Shown here one piece after another: positions 51,008 to 60,413 of a stretch of DNA of 64,000 nucleotides; the stretch's first letter is position 1; every line of letters starts with the position of its first letter. The DNA lies in assembly GCA_019155185.1 (NCBI GenBank), contig CM032815.1, positions 4,969,001-5,033,000 on the forward strand. Direction: 5' to 3'. A program made the position numbers and the translations under genes. The stretch is from Beaufortia kweichowensis (lineage: Eukaryota > Chordata > Actinopteri > Cypriniformes > Gastromyzontidae). The notes beneath the pieces were generated by a model. That model was given only the letters and a program-made list of their open reading frames with translations. It was not told the DNA's origin and ran no database searches.

Positions 51008-54000
51008 TTACTGTGGAGTAGAACTGGTCGTATTGGCACGCAGAATGCCTCTCAGCACCCTAAAGTTCGCCAGTGGCTGGTTTTCTTTTGGAGGATAACA
51101 GGGTCCACGATCTGTCACGTAGGCATAAGGAAAGCGTAACACCCAGAGCCCATCAGGGGGCAGCACAATCTCAGTTTGCTCCGGATGGAAGATAGGACAG
51201 GGAGGAGGGCCTGGCTGGACCTAGGTGACAAGAGAATAAAACATATGAATCACATGACTGTTAATTATTGAAGTTAATTTAGATACTTTAGTTTTTGCAC
51301 CTATCAATACTGTACCTGTGGGTTGAGGACAATCTCAAGAGGAGCATCAGGGACCACAATGAAAAGACGAGCAAGCTGAGCATAGTGTGGTTTGATACCT
51401 CGGCCTTGAGCTGGGGACAGAATGTATAACGGCATGTCTGAATTCAAGCATCTGGTCGCAGGTTCCTTTGGCCCACTTTGCCCAAGAACTTTTACTACTT
51501 TATCAGGACCAGAACTAAGGAAGCGGCGCCCTCTGCTGTCCTCATACTCAAAACCAACAAAGGCACGGGCTACATCATCTCGTCTTCGCCCTCGTCCTAT
51601 TCCCCCAGCACTACCTCGCTTTCCTGCTGATGCTTTATTTGGAGCGGGCCACGAGGCTGGACCTCCGTCCAGAGGTTCAATCGACCCCACATCTTCTTCT
51701 GATCTGCTCCTAATGACTACATCCCACGGCAAGAGAAAGGCAGAACCAGGGAGGAATCCAGGCTGCTCTAAACCAGTAAGACTGTTGTACGCTTTAGCTG
51801 GACCGAGTTTAACAAGAGACCAACTGGAGAACTTAGGCAACAGTCCCTTTGGGCATCCAGAATGAAGCATACCAGGAAGATACTCCACCGTGGAGGGCTG
51901 TCTGTCAACCAAGCTTGGTCTCTTCTCCTGGCCTTCCGCTCCATCACCAAACGTTCCAAGGCTGTCAGTAGATTGTCCCAAACTAAGAGCGAGACTCAGA
52001 CCAGTGCTCTCACCTGGTGTGTGGGTGTTAGTCTCTTTCTCCTTAAGACGTTCAGCCTCTCCTGAAGAAGGTACCTCCCCAGATATGGGCATCTCATCAC
52101 TGGCAGGGGCTGCGTCAGGAGTGCTGGCTTGAAACACAGGGAAGTTGATCCTCTCCAGTTTTCCACAGCATTTTTCCTCAAGCACCTAAATGACAGAATG
52201 ACAAACAGATTTAAAGCATGCATTTATTTTTATGGCAAGAAAAGTCTGAATACTACTTACCTGATAAAAGTCATAGTTGGCAGCCTGAATGTCAAATGGA
52301 TCTTCTCTTGGTGACTGCTTTCTGCCACAGTTACAAGAGCTCGTAGAGCGACCCCTGCTATTGTGGTAAAGAATAGGAGGGTTGTGGTCCATTTCTGGCT
52401 TCTCTCCTGTAAAGCAAAAAGAGGTAACAGAGAAATTAAAAAATATTCCAGGCATAATAAAGTATAATAAAAACATTAGTAGTTATGAACTTGTAATTGA
52501 ATGAGGCAACATACATCCTACTGGAAATGAATTGAAAAATCAATTACAAAAGTGAATCGTTACCTGGCTTTGGCAGCAAATGAAATTTGTGCACACAGTG
52601 CTGATCCGTAAGGCTTCGTTCCTCACAAAGCTGATGTCCATTACTCCAAAATTTGTAGCAATCTTCATGAAGCTGTAAAGCGTATCTCTGAAAGGCAACT
52701 CCTCTTGCATGCTGGCTGTACACCCGCAACGCCTGTGCCAGCTGATTCTTGTGCACTGTTGTGGTGTAATTGTGGGGAAGGTTGGACTGGTACGCACTAT
52801 GAGCCAGGGGCAAAGCTTTCTGACACCTGTTTTCAGAGAACTTGGCATCTGCATCAAGAAACCCCTCTAGTACTTTGAGCTGACCCTGCACCTTAAGAGA
52901 AAGCTCAGCAGCTTCATCTTCACTGTTCTCTATCATCACCTGATGAAGCCTGTATGCAACATGGACCCATTTGGAATAGGTGGGCAGCTCAAAGTGCGAT
53001 GGCTGAGGATTACGACCCACGCTGTCATCAAAGCCTTTTTTAGTCAGCACGAGCTCCACGTGCTGCCAAAGGAACTCTTTTAAGGTACAGTCGACTAACT
53101 GCCCTCCAGAGGAAAGGCTGCTTTCCACATTGAAAGATGGCTGCCTGTTGGCGTGTCTCATCTGCTGATACCGTCTTTGCCCAGGAATAGGTGTGCCACC
53201 TTCATTCTCTCGCAGAACACAGTTGGACCTCAGGTGTCCCAGCAGAGAACTGATGGGGTCCTCATCTGGTCCTGCCACCACATAAACAAAAGCCTGGTTG
53301 GCAGGCACAGTAAAGAGACAGTTACTACTCTGGTTGGTTAGTACACGACTTTTTCTAAATATCCTGTATATCTGATCCTCTAATGCATGCTGGAGACGCC
53401 TTCTAGGAGAATGTTTTTTGGGTTTCTCCTCCGGAGCCATCCCCACCATTCCCACCAGTTCCACAGGACCCTACTCTGAGCGCCCCGTTCATCTGGAAGA
53501 CGAAGAGGAGGCGCGGCGGACACGGGCGACAGTTTAACTTCCATTCTTTTGATACAGGTGAGTCTTTAATCGCGGCGCGCAGCAGCGGAAGCGCTTTCTG
53601 ACGCAGCGCGTCCAACGCGCGAAACAACCTGTCGTAAGTGATGTCAAACGAGCAGGTGGGATGGACCAGCAGAAGAACATGGCACAACGAGAAGAGATAC
53701 AATAGCTGCAAGCAGTTATCCTTATCTGCCGCTTTCCAAAACTCGTGCGCTTCTGCGTGACCCAAACCCACCGTCAAGGACTCACAGGCCCGGATAAGCT
53801 GTCGGTTATCAAAAACAGATGTTAATACTAAATACAGCACGCGGTTCTCCTGGTTATAATACGCCTGGATCCCTGTTCCACTGCCTGTACTGTCAGTTTC
53901 GTTGCTCCCAAAGAGAGGGAAGATATGTTTATCTGATAAGGTGTTTATGAGGGATTCTTTTGCTGATCCGGGTTGCATTGCGCCTTTCCCAAATATTCCC

Positions 54001-54089
54001 AATACGCAAACGCCATCTTCTTTGTCTTTGTCAGTCTCCTCTATGATTTCTGATTGCAACAGTGCTCTGATGTTCATGGGCACCGCCAT
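51008..54089 (-). CDS. smg8: NMD regulator SMG8, 4 exons, one frame break in exon 1
   Basis: Exons in transcript order are 52564-54089, 52261-52406, 51316-52185 and 51008-51220. Exon 1 starts in one frame (LLVHPTCSFDITYDR, KLNCRPCPPRLLF, ending NGALRV) and continues in the next (KPKKHSPRRRLQHALEDQ onward). The switch falls somewhere in 53417-53487 and needs one base removed. Without it the protein is 917 aa; human SMG8 is 991 aa. Strings such as SRVLTNQSSNCLFTVPANQAF, KFWSNGHQLCEERSLTDQHC and YLPGMLHSGCPKGLLPKFSS are nearly identical to human. SMG8 binds SMG9 and SMG1 and restrains the SMG1 kinase, which phosphorylates UPF1 in nonsense-mediated decay. The region is too short to hide an intron. 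prr11 lies upstream on the same strand, as on human 17q22. Confidence 0.95.
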
Positions 54090-55122
54090 CGTTGCGAGTC
54101 AGACACAACATATGGGCGGGGCTTAACATTTTTGTGAGCGCTACAGAAAGAGTCCGGGCGGAAACACGAGCATCCCGGCAACTGTCCGACTTTTGCAATA
54201 TAAAAATTAAAAGGTTGTCACAAAATATTATATTATACTAAAATATAGGTATTGTAGTAAAAAGGTCTGTCTAAATGAAGAAACTTAAATTCAAATCACA
54301 CAAGTTTAGTAGGTCCAATATTTATTAAACATTTTGCAATGCAATAATTTTTTAGATACAAATAAAACATTGCAAATATTGCAAAAGACCCTTAATATAA
54401 AAAAAAATCAAAACATTTAGAAGAATTTGGTGTTAACATCTGAATGCACAATGTCAGGCAGAGTTAACAAAATCACTGTGCTTTATACATGAGATGGATA
54501 AGACATAAGACACTGAATACCAAAATACTGAATTTGTAGATCAACAACTTAATAACCTTACCCATGGGCAAATTTCAACATACAGTATCAGGCATTATAT
54601 TTTACAGATAAGTCACTTAACATCGTGCTCAGTATTGCCGTATGTACATTCAATTTTCTTACAGTAAACAGTTGTTCTTTATGTTTGTAACATGGGGTTC
54701 TGACATAAAAAAGCAAGCAAAAATACAGATTTCACAAGCAGCAAGTAATAACACACTGCTATAGAACTAGCATTGGTTCCACAGTAATATGGCAGTATGA
54801 AATGGTGAAAACTTACAGTACAGTAAACATACAAAAGAGAACAAACACACCAATAAAAATACAAAGCAACACTACTATTAGGTATTGCATTATGAAAGGG
54901 CCATACGAAACACAAGGTGCAACAACAATAGATGATTAAAACAATAAAATGGTTGGTTTCTTGGCTTAGATAGACTTAAGTGGTAATAGTCTTTTTGTTA
55001 CAGCACTCTGTAAAGTTATACACAACATGAAATCAACTCATGATTCACATAGTCAAACAAAATACATAAAAACTATGAGTCTCAAAGGGTAACCAGAGAT
55101 AAAATATAAGAAAATTATGGAT
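54090..55122. other. smg8 promoter and prr11 3' UTR
   Basis: About 1 kb between the smg8 start and the prr11 stop, both on the minus strand. It holds the smg8 5' region (54090-54180, moderately C+G-rich) and the probable long form of the prr11 3' UTR, with a distal minus-strand AATAAA at 54321-54326. No other gene is seen. Confidence 0.5.
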
Positions 55123-55127
55123 TTATT
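55122..55127 (-). promoter_or_regulatory. AATAAA overlapping the prr11 stop codon
   Basis: The inferred prr11 stop TAA (55123-55125) lies inside a minus-strand AATAAA. If used, the mRNA would have almost no 3' UTR. A second hexamer at 54321-54326 would give a UTR of about 0.8 kb. Confidence 0.4.
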
Positions 55128-57233
55128 TAAAACTTTTGCTGTTACATACCAGGTGCTTGTTTCCTAAAGCTTTGATCATGCTTATTTCAAGGCTTGAATC
55201 CTGTACCTCATTCTCCTTATTACACATGGGTGTACCACCAGGACTCCTGAAAAGTAACAAAACAAGAAAATAATATCTTAGTTTTAAACATGGAGCAATA
55301 AACATGGTTTATGCAGCCTTTTACCATGTGTAAACTGACATCACCTGCTCATGTGGACTTTACGAAGCTGTACCCGAAGATTCATTGAACTTTTGGTTGG
55401 AGTCCTACAGGTAACATTTAAAATAAATCAAACCACTGTGATGCTTTAAACCAAAATAAACACATTTAAAAGGCAGGCAGAGTTTTACCTTGCAAGGCTT
55501 GACTTAAACTTTACTGACACGTCAGAATAAGAGCGTCTTAAACGGACTTTCTGCAAGTCTGCAAGTGTGACCAGTGGTGATCTTCTTTTGTCTGGGGAAA
55601 TCTGTAAAAGATATTTGCTATAACTCCTCCAGCCATTAACCCAGGCACTGATTGGAAAAAATTACAACAATCTTTTACTCACCTGAGTTTTATTGGTTAC
55701 AGTCACCTTTCTTAGTCGTACAGACTGAAGATCCCGAAGCGTTACAGCAGCTGGAGCATCTCCCTTCTCCTTTTAGGGAAAATTTAAAATAGAGCAAACG
55801 GGAACTTTTTCTTCATGAAGCAAAGAATTCAAACGCTTGTAGCTCAGTTGGTAAAGAACTGTGTTAATAGCTTGCAGGTCATAGATTCAGTTCACATATA
55901 CTGATAAAAATTTATATTTTAAATACACAATTTTGTCAGTTGCGTTGGATAAAAAAAGCAAATAAATGGAACTGAACTGAACATCACATAAAAAGATGTA
56001 ACTAAGGTGCAATGGTAATTTCCACTTTTTCTATAGTCACAGACAATTACCTTCAGAGCAGGAGGTTGTGCAGTCTTGCTGGGAATTAAAACCACTTTTG
56101 GAGCAGCAAATGTGGGTGGAATTGGAGGAGGAGGTGGTGGTGGAGGAGGAGGAGGGGGTGGAAGGGAGACCGGTGGAGGAGGAGGTGGTATAGTGCGCTG
56201 AACATCATCAGGTATTTTAAAAGTTGCACCTGGAGTCTTGGCTTCTCCACACAGCTGAAACAAAAGGAAACAAAGTAAATATTCGGGTTACAAATAACAC
56301 TTCTAAACACATAAAAGACATTGCTTTTACAGTAAAGCTGTAATTTTAACTTAAATCTAACTTTTAGAGTGGAATGTAACTGTGCTATTTCCATTTGTAG
56401 TTCCTCTACTCTTTGGTGAAGGGACTCCACTCTTTCTGCATAGCCTCTCCAGAAGAGGAGGACATTCAAGAAGCCAGAACAGGTCTAAAACAACAAGCAC
56501 AACAGAAGTTCTTCTAAAACATCTGAAATGTGAAACGTAAACACCAATATGCCCATGAAACCAAAAAGACACTTACGTTACTAATTGTAGTTTTGCACTT
56601 TTGCATAACACTTCCAACTGCAAAAAACAGTGATCCAATACTTAGTGTTGAAGACAGTTGTTTAGTGTCTTGAACACCAGTCTCTTCTATAATATCCACC
56701 TTTTTAACGTTGTCTGGACTGAGTGAAAGCAATACCAATAGTACAGTTATAAACATAAGATATATACAGAACAAAGATATATACATTAGTACAACACCCT
56801 TAAACAGATCGACATTGTAAATTGTATGATAATGCTGTAAATAAATGCAATGTTATATTTTTGCAATAAATGCAAAATACATACTTAGGGGCCGTTGGTG
56901 TGACGGAAGTCCTATATGTAAGCGGCTGCTTGCTCTTTATGGCCCACCGTCGACTGCTGCCATATCTCTTCCTCCGCCGCTGAAAGGCACTACCGAGGCC
57001 CTGTGAACAAATTAAATGACATCACTTTTTGACGATTCATTATTTTGTAGAGTAGACAACGCGCATCTAGCAACATCACGCGCACGTCGAGCTGCAATAC
57101 TGCGTAAGTTAAGACATTTGTTAGTTTTACTTATTACGTTTCACCCTGATCAATCGCTGAATACTATACTGTTTTGCAGTTTATAAACATCAAGAAATAA
57201 CGATTAGTAACACCATACCCTAAATCCAGCCAT
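55123..57233 (-). CDS. prr11: Proline-rich protein 11, 9 coding exons, about 327 aa
   Basis: Exons in transcript order are 57219-57233 (only MAGFR), 56885-57000, 56577-56718, 56362-56484, 56051-56254, 55683-55769, 55489-55601, 55345-55404 and 55123-55246. They total 984 nt, in phase. Exon 4 encodes a coiled coil (ERVESLHQRVEELQMEIAQL). Exon 5 has a polyproline block of about 25 residues followed by PTFAAPKVVLIPSK. Exons 6-8 have basic TLRDLQSVRLRKV, TLADLQKVRLRRS and NLRVQLRKVHM repeats. Exon 9 has SPGGTPMCNKENE, near the human end. PRR11 is a cell-cycle protein of late S/G2 in mammals (360 aa). The C-terminus is the weakest part: a donor-like CTG|GTATGT precedes the stop, so a further exon could exist. 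Its promoter is shared head to head with styxl1. Confidence 0.87.
55833..55955 (+). repeat. tRNA-derived SINE copy in prr11 intron 5
   Basis: A perfect tRNA A box (TAGCTCAGTTGG, starting near 55842) is followed by a degraded B box (AGATTCAGTTC) and then TATACTGATAAAAATT and TTGCGTTGGATAAA. These match the head and tail order of a cyprinid SINE. It is oriented against prr11. The degraded B box and mispaired arms exclude a working tRNA gene. Confidence 0.6.
56115..56190. repeat. GGA/GGT-rich tract encoding the PRR11 polyproline run
   Basis: The plus strand is almost entirely GGA, GGT and GGG triplets. The minus strand encodes two proline blocks separated by VSL. Such tracts are prone to triplet-length changes. 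Confidence 0.8.
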
Positions 57234-57555
57234 ATCAGCAGCTGCTGACAGCTATATGCCTAATTTTGAAAATTGTTCCTCGTTGTTTACCTCCCAATAG
57301 GAGCGCAGATGAAGTGGAAAGGGGAGGGTCTTTGAATTTTGATTGGTTGGGAAAGGCGGAAACGGTTGGCTTCCGGTAAGGAGCACTTTCAACCAATCAC
57401 GGCGGGTTTTCTTTGCTGTTACCATAACAGCAAAGTAAACGGTGATCTCTGTGTAAAGAAAGAGAACGATTTTACAATATGCATTGACAATTACTCAGCA
57501 CTGATATCTTCTGGAAAAATTGATGTGCAAGACATACGTTGTAATTTGTACTAAA
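57234..57555. promoter_or_regulatory. Bidirectional promoter, prr11 (minus) and styxl1 (plus)
   Basis: Only 322 bp separate the two divergent start codons. CCAAT boxes lie at 57294-57298 and 57393-57397 (plus strand) and at 57342-57346 (minus strand), spaced about 50 bp apart. TTTGAA motifs at 57265-57270 and 57331-57336 resemble the CHR element of cell-cycle genes, and GGCGGG near 57401 resembles an E2F or GC box. No TATA box. NF-Y/CHR control of prr11 is inference from these motifs. Confidence 0.65.
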
Positions 57556-59617
57556 ATGGCTGGAAAAGTTCTGTGTGAGGCAACAAATCTGTACAACATC
57601 CTAAATCAATACACTCGCCAGTCAAGGCTTGCAGACAGCAACTATCTCTGTCTGATTGGTAAGAATTAAAGGTCACTGTATGTATTGTCTGATGTGGTGA
57701 CCCTGCTGTGTGACTGTCACTGATTGCATTAGATTTTAAAGATATTTAATATAAAAGATTAGATTATCACATTATCAGAGTGATTTTAAATTTGAAGAAC
57801 ATTAAAGTAATTCTGAGTGATACAAAGGAGGGTAATAGATTTTGCTGTATTTCAGATTTGATGACCTGTGCACATAAGTACTCTGTTTTTTATCCTGTAG
57901 CATATTCTTTTAAAATTATGCTGTTTATAATTATAAATAACAATAATAATTGTTGTCTTATCTCTTTAGATGCCCGTCCAGCAGAATCATATAACTTCAG
58001 CCATGTTATTACTGCCAAAAATGCAAAATGGGTTTGTTTTAATTTTATGTGTTTGTTAAAAGGATTTCACTCAAACAAATAATAAAAGTTATTTTATTAT
58101 TTACTCACCCTCATGTCATGTCAAACCTCTATGACTTTCTTGCTTCAGCAGAACACAGAAGATATTTTGTAAAACGCTGGTTACCGGCACCCATTCACTT
58201 TCATAGTATCATATGGTACAAAGTCAATGGGCGCTGGTAACCAGCGTTTTGCAAAATGTTTGTGTTCCACAAAAGAGATAATCATATACAGTATTTGAAT
58301 GACACAAGGGTGAAAAACGTATGACATCATTTTTATTTTTGGATGAACTATCCCTTTAGGTAAATAAAACTAATAATAATGTTCAAGGGGTCTTATGATA
58401 TCATGTTATTACACCTCTTTTTTCTGAATTTTAAAGGATTCTGAAGGAAATTTTATTATGTCCATGGATGTTGAGATTGAATGTATGAGGTACATCATTG
58501 TTTATGATAGCCGCACACATTCTTTATTGGATTCAGGTAACACACTAACACCCTTCTTTAACAAGTATGAATTCTGCTATTTCTATTCGAAGCCTTTACA
58601 CATATATTTATGTTGCAGGTCCAGCCATAGACTGTGCCAATAGCTTGGAAAACGCAAGCCGCTTTCCCATTCAGATTCTTACTGGTGGCTATGAGAAGTT
58701 TTCTGCACTCTACCCTTTCCTAGGAACTCAAAAAATTCTTTACACAATTAGGGTATTTTTTATAGGCATTTAATTTTGTTTTCTGTATTTTCATTGATGA
58801 CATTTTAATAATTATTTCACCAATACCCATAGGAAATTGAAAGTTTAAAGCCCTATCCTGTGGAAATCTTACCTGGCCAGCTTTACATGGGTGGTTATAT
58901 GCAGGCAGCAAACCCTCAGATCCTCAAAGACCTGAAATTGAAAGCACTTGTCAATGTCTCTGAAAATTGCAGTTTATTGTAAGCAATCCACCACCTCAGA
59001 TATTACATTACAGCATGCTACTGCCTAAAATGCCTTGTTCAGCATATTGAAAATGCATTTTAAATGGATGTTTTGCATAGGTTTGAAAAGGCAAACTGCA
59101 CTGTCCTACATATCAATATTGCGGATTCTGTAGAGGCGGATTTGTTCATTTCATTCGAGAGAATCTGTGCTTTCATTGGTGAGTATAGCAAAAAGTTCCA
59201 AGCCGTTTTCTAGTACACTGTTTGTTAAAATACTTAATTAGCAGAAATGACAACATTCTATACTGGCTTTAAATCTAATATTTCAGATTCACATCTCAGT
59301 TCTGCCTCTTCTGTTCTGATACTCTCCACTTATGGGATAAGTCGTTGTTCTGCAGTAGCAATGGCGTATCTCATGTATCGTCTGAAATACACACTAAAGG
59401 TATTGTTTTTACATTTGAATGTACAGCTTTTCTATTTGCTTTGCTACTCGTATTGTTTACCACCTATAATATCTGACTGTTTTAGGATGCATGGAATCAT
59501 ATTCAGAAATGCAAAGCCAACATGAGGCCAAATAGAGGATTTGTGCAGCAGCTTTCTGCCTGGGAACTTGAGACACTTGGACAGAGAGTTACAGACATTT
59601 CAGAGCCCAACTACTGA
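57556..59617 (+). CDS. styxl1: STYXL1 (MK-STYX) pseudophosphatase, 8 exons, 295 aa
   Basis: Exons are 57556-57658, 57970-58031, 58437-58536, 58619-58752, 58833-58978, 59081-59178, 59287-59399 and 59486-59617, 888 nt in total, in phase. The first half is a rhodanese-like (CH2) domain (ILTGGYEKFSALYPFL). The second is a dual-specificity phosphatase fold (EILPGQLYMGGY, LKALVNVSEN, GISRCSAVAMAYLM, MRPNRGFVQQLSAWE). The active-site loop reads LSTYGISRC at about residues 227-235, so the catalytic histidine and cysteine of HCx5R are leucine and serine. The human protein has the same cysteine-to-serine loss, so it should be catalytically dead. Mammalian STYXL1 binds G3BP1 and mitochondrial PTPMT1. 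Human is 313 aa. tmem120a follows in the same direction; both are 7q11.23 neighbours in human. Confidence 0.94.
58075..58363. repeat. Foldback element in styxl1 intron 2
   Basis: CAAACATTTTGCAAAACGCTGG on one arm pairs with TTTTGTAAAACGCTGG on the other, and the centre contains GGTTACCGGCACCCATT against AATGGGCGCTGGTAACC. The outer arms carry TACTCACCCTCATGTCATG and its counterpart CACAAGGGTGAAAAACG. It ends GGATGAACTATCCCTTTAGG. This is the best-preserved copy of the family in the window. Confidence 0.7.
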
Positions 59618-59788
59618 CTGTAATTCATTAAAAACATTTTTTTCAAATTAATGTATTAAAGTAATACTAGTAAACTTAATATAAAGACGATAGCAGAACA
59701 AGTGCAAACAAACCTTAATCATTAAAATAATTTTAAGGAGCGTGTGCACTGTGTAAAAAGTGTAATTAGACTTATTGTATTAGACTAA

Positions 59789-59794
59789 AATAAA
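59789..59794 (+). promoter_or_regulatory. styxl1 poly(A) signal AATAAA
   Basis: Canonical hexamer 172 nt after the styxl1 stop codon. Confidence 0.5.
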
Positions 59795-60199
59795 GTATTT
59801 TTAAATCAAGCGTTTATACATTTTATTTTTAAACAAAATTGTTTATAAACTATAAATCAAGAGCTTTTTAAATGAAAGAACAAATAAACTTTGTTTCTTT
59901 TATGTGACATGGCCAATGCATACAATCTGTTTCCTACATTTTTAATGTTAACTTATATTTATAACAGCAAAATGTATTGATTTAAGATATTACTGTACAT
60001 GAATGTTTTATCTGTAATTGACCAACTACCACGTGTCATAATATCGTGGTTTTGTGTCAAAAATGCTGCCTCTAATAGGATTAATCATCTAGCGTTTCCT
60101 GTCTTTATTGGCAGTTTACAGTTGCCATACATTTACTCCACGGGCGTATGAGTGGAAGTGGGTGAGGTAAACAGTGAAACGTCTATGACGCATCGATCA

Positions 60200-60310
60200 A
60201 GTTTGAAAACGTTCATTGGTCAGAATACGGGGAGGGGCGTATCTTATACCGCGGAGTATGTTTCTGATTGGCTACGCTAGGTGGAACCGGCGTTCACGTG
60301 ACAGACGTGA
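60200..60310 (+). promoter_or_regulatory. Candidate tmem120a promoter
   Basis: There are two ATTGG (inverted CCAAT) boxes at 60215-60219 and 60267-60271 and a CACGTG E-box at 60295-60300, in a C+G-rich stretch 110-210 bp before the start codon. No TATA box. The E-box fits USF, MYC or TFE-type binding, but this is inference. Confidence 0.45.
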
Positions 60311-60413
60311 CACAAAAACAGCGAGTTGTCTGTTTCAGCAAGGGTACATCAGACCGTTATCTCGTTCTCTGTTGTTTGGAGACACTAACTTTTATCAAAT
60401 TCACTTTCTGGAA

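Larger units (their letters stand above)
59618..60413. other. Intergenic between styxl1 and tmem120a
   Basis: It holds the styxl1 3' UTR with a canonical AATAAA at 59789-59794, then A+T-rich DNA, then the tmem120a promoter from about 60110. No gene is visible. Confidence 0.6.

Noticed and set aside
53417..53487. An intron separating the two smg8 frames
   Set aside because: The interval is too short for a vertebrate intron and has no usable donor-acceptor pair.
55833..55915. tRNA gene
   Set aside because: The A box is perfect but the B box is degraded and the arms do not pair; tail motifs mark it as a SINE.
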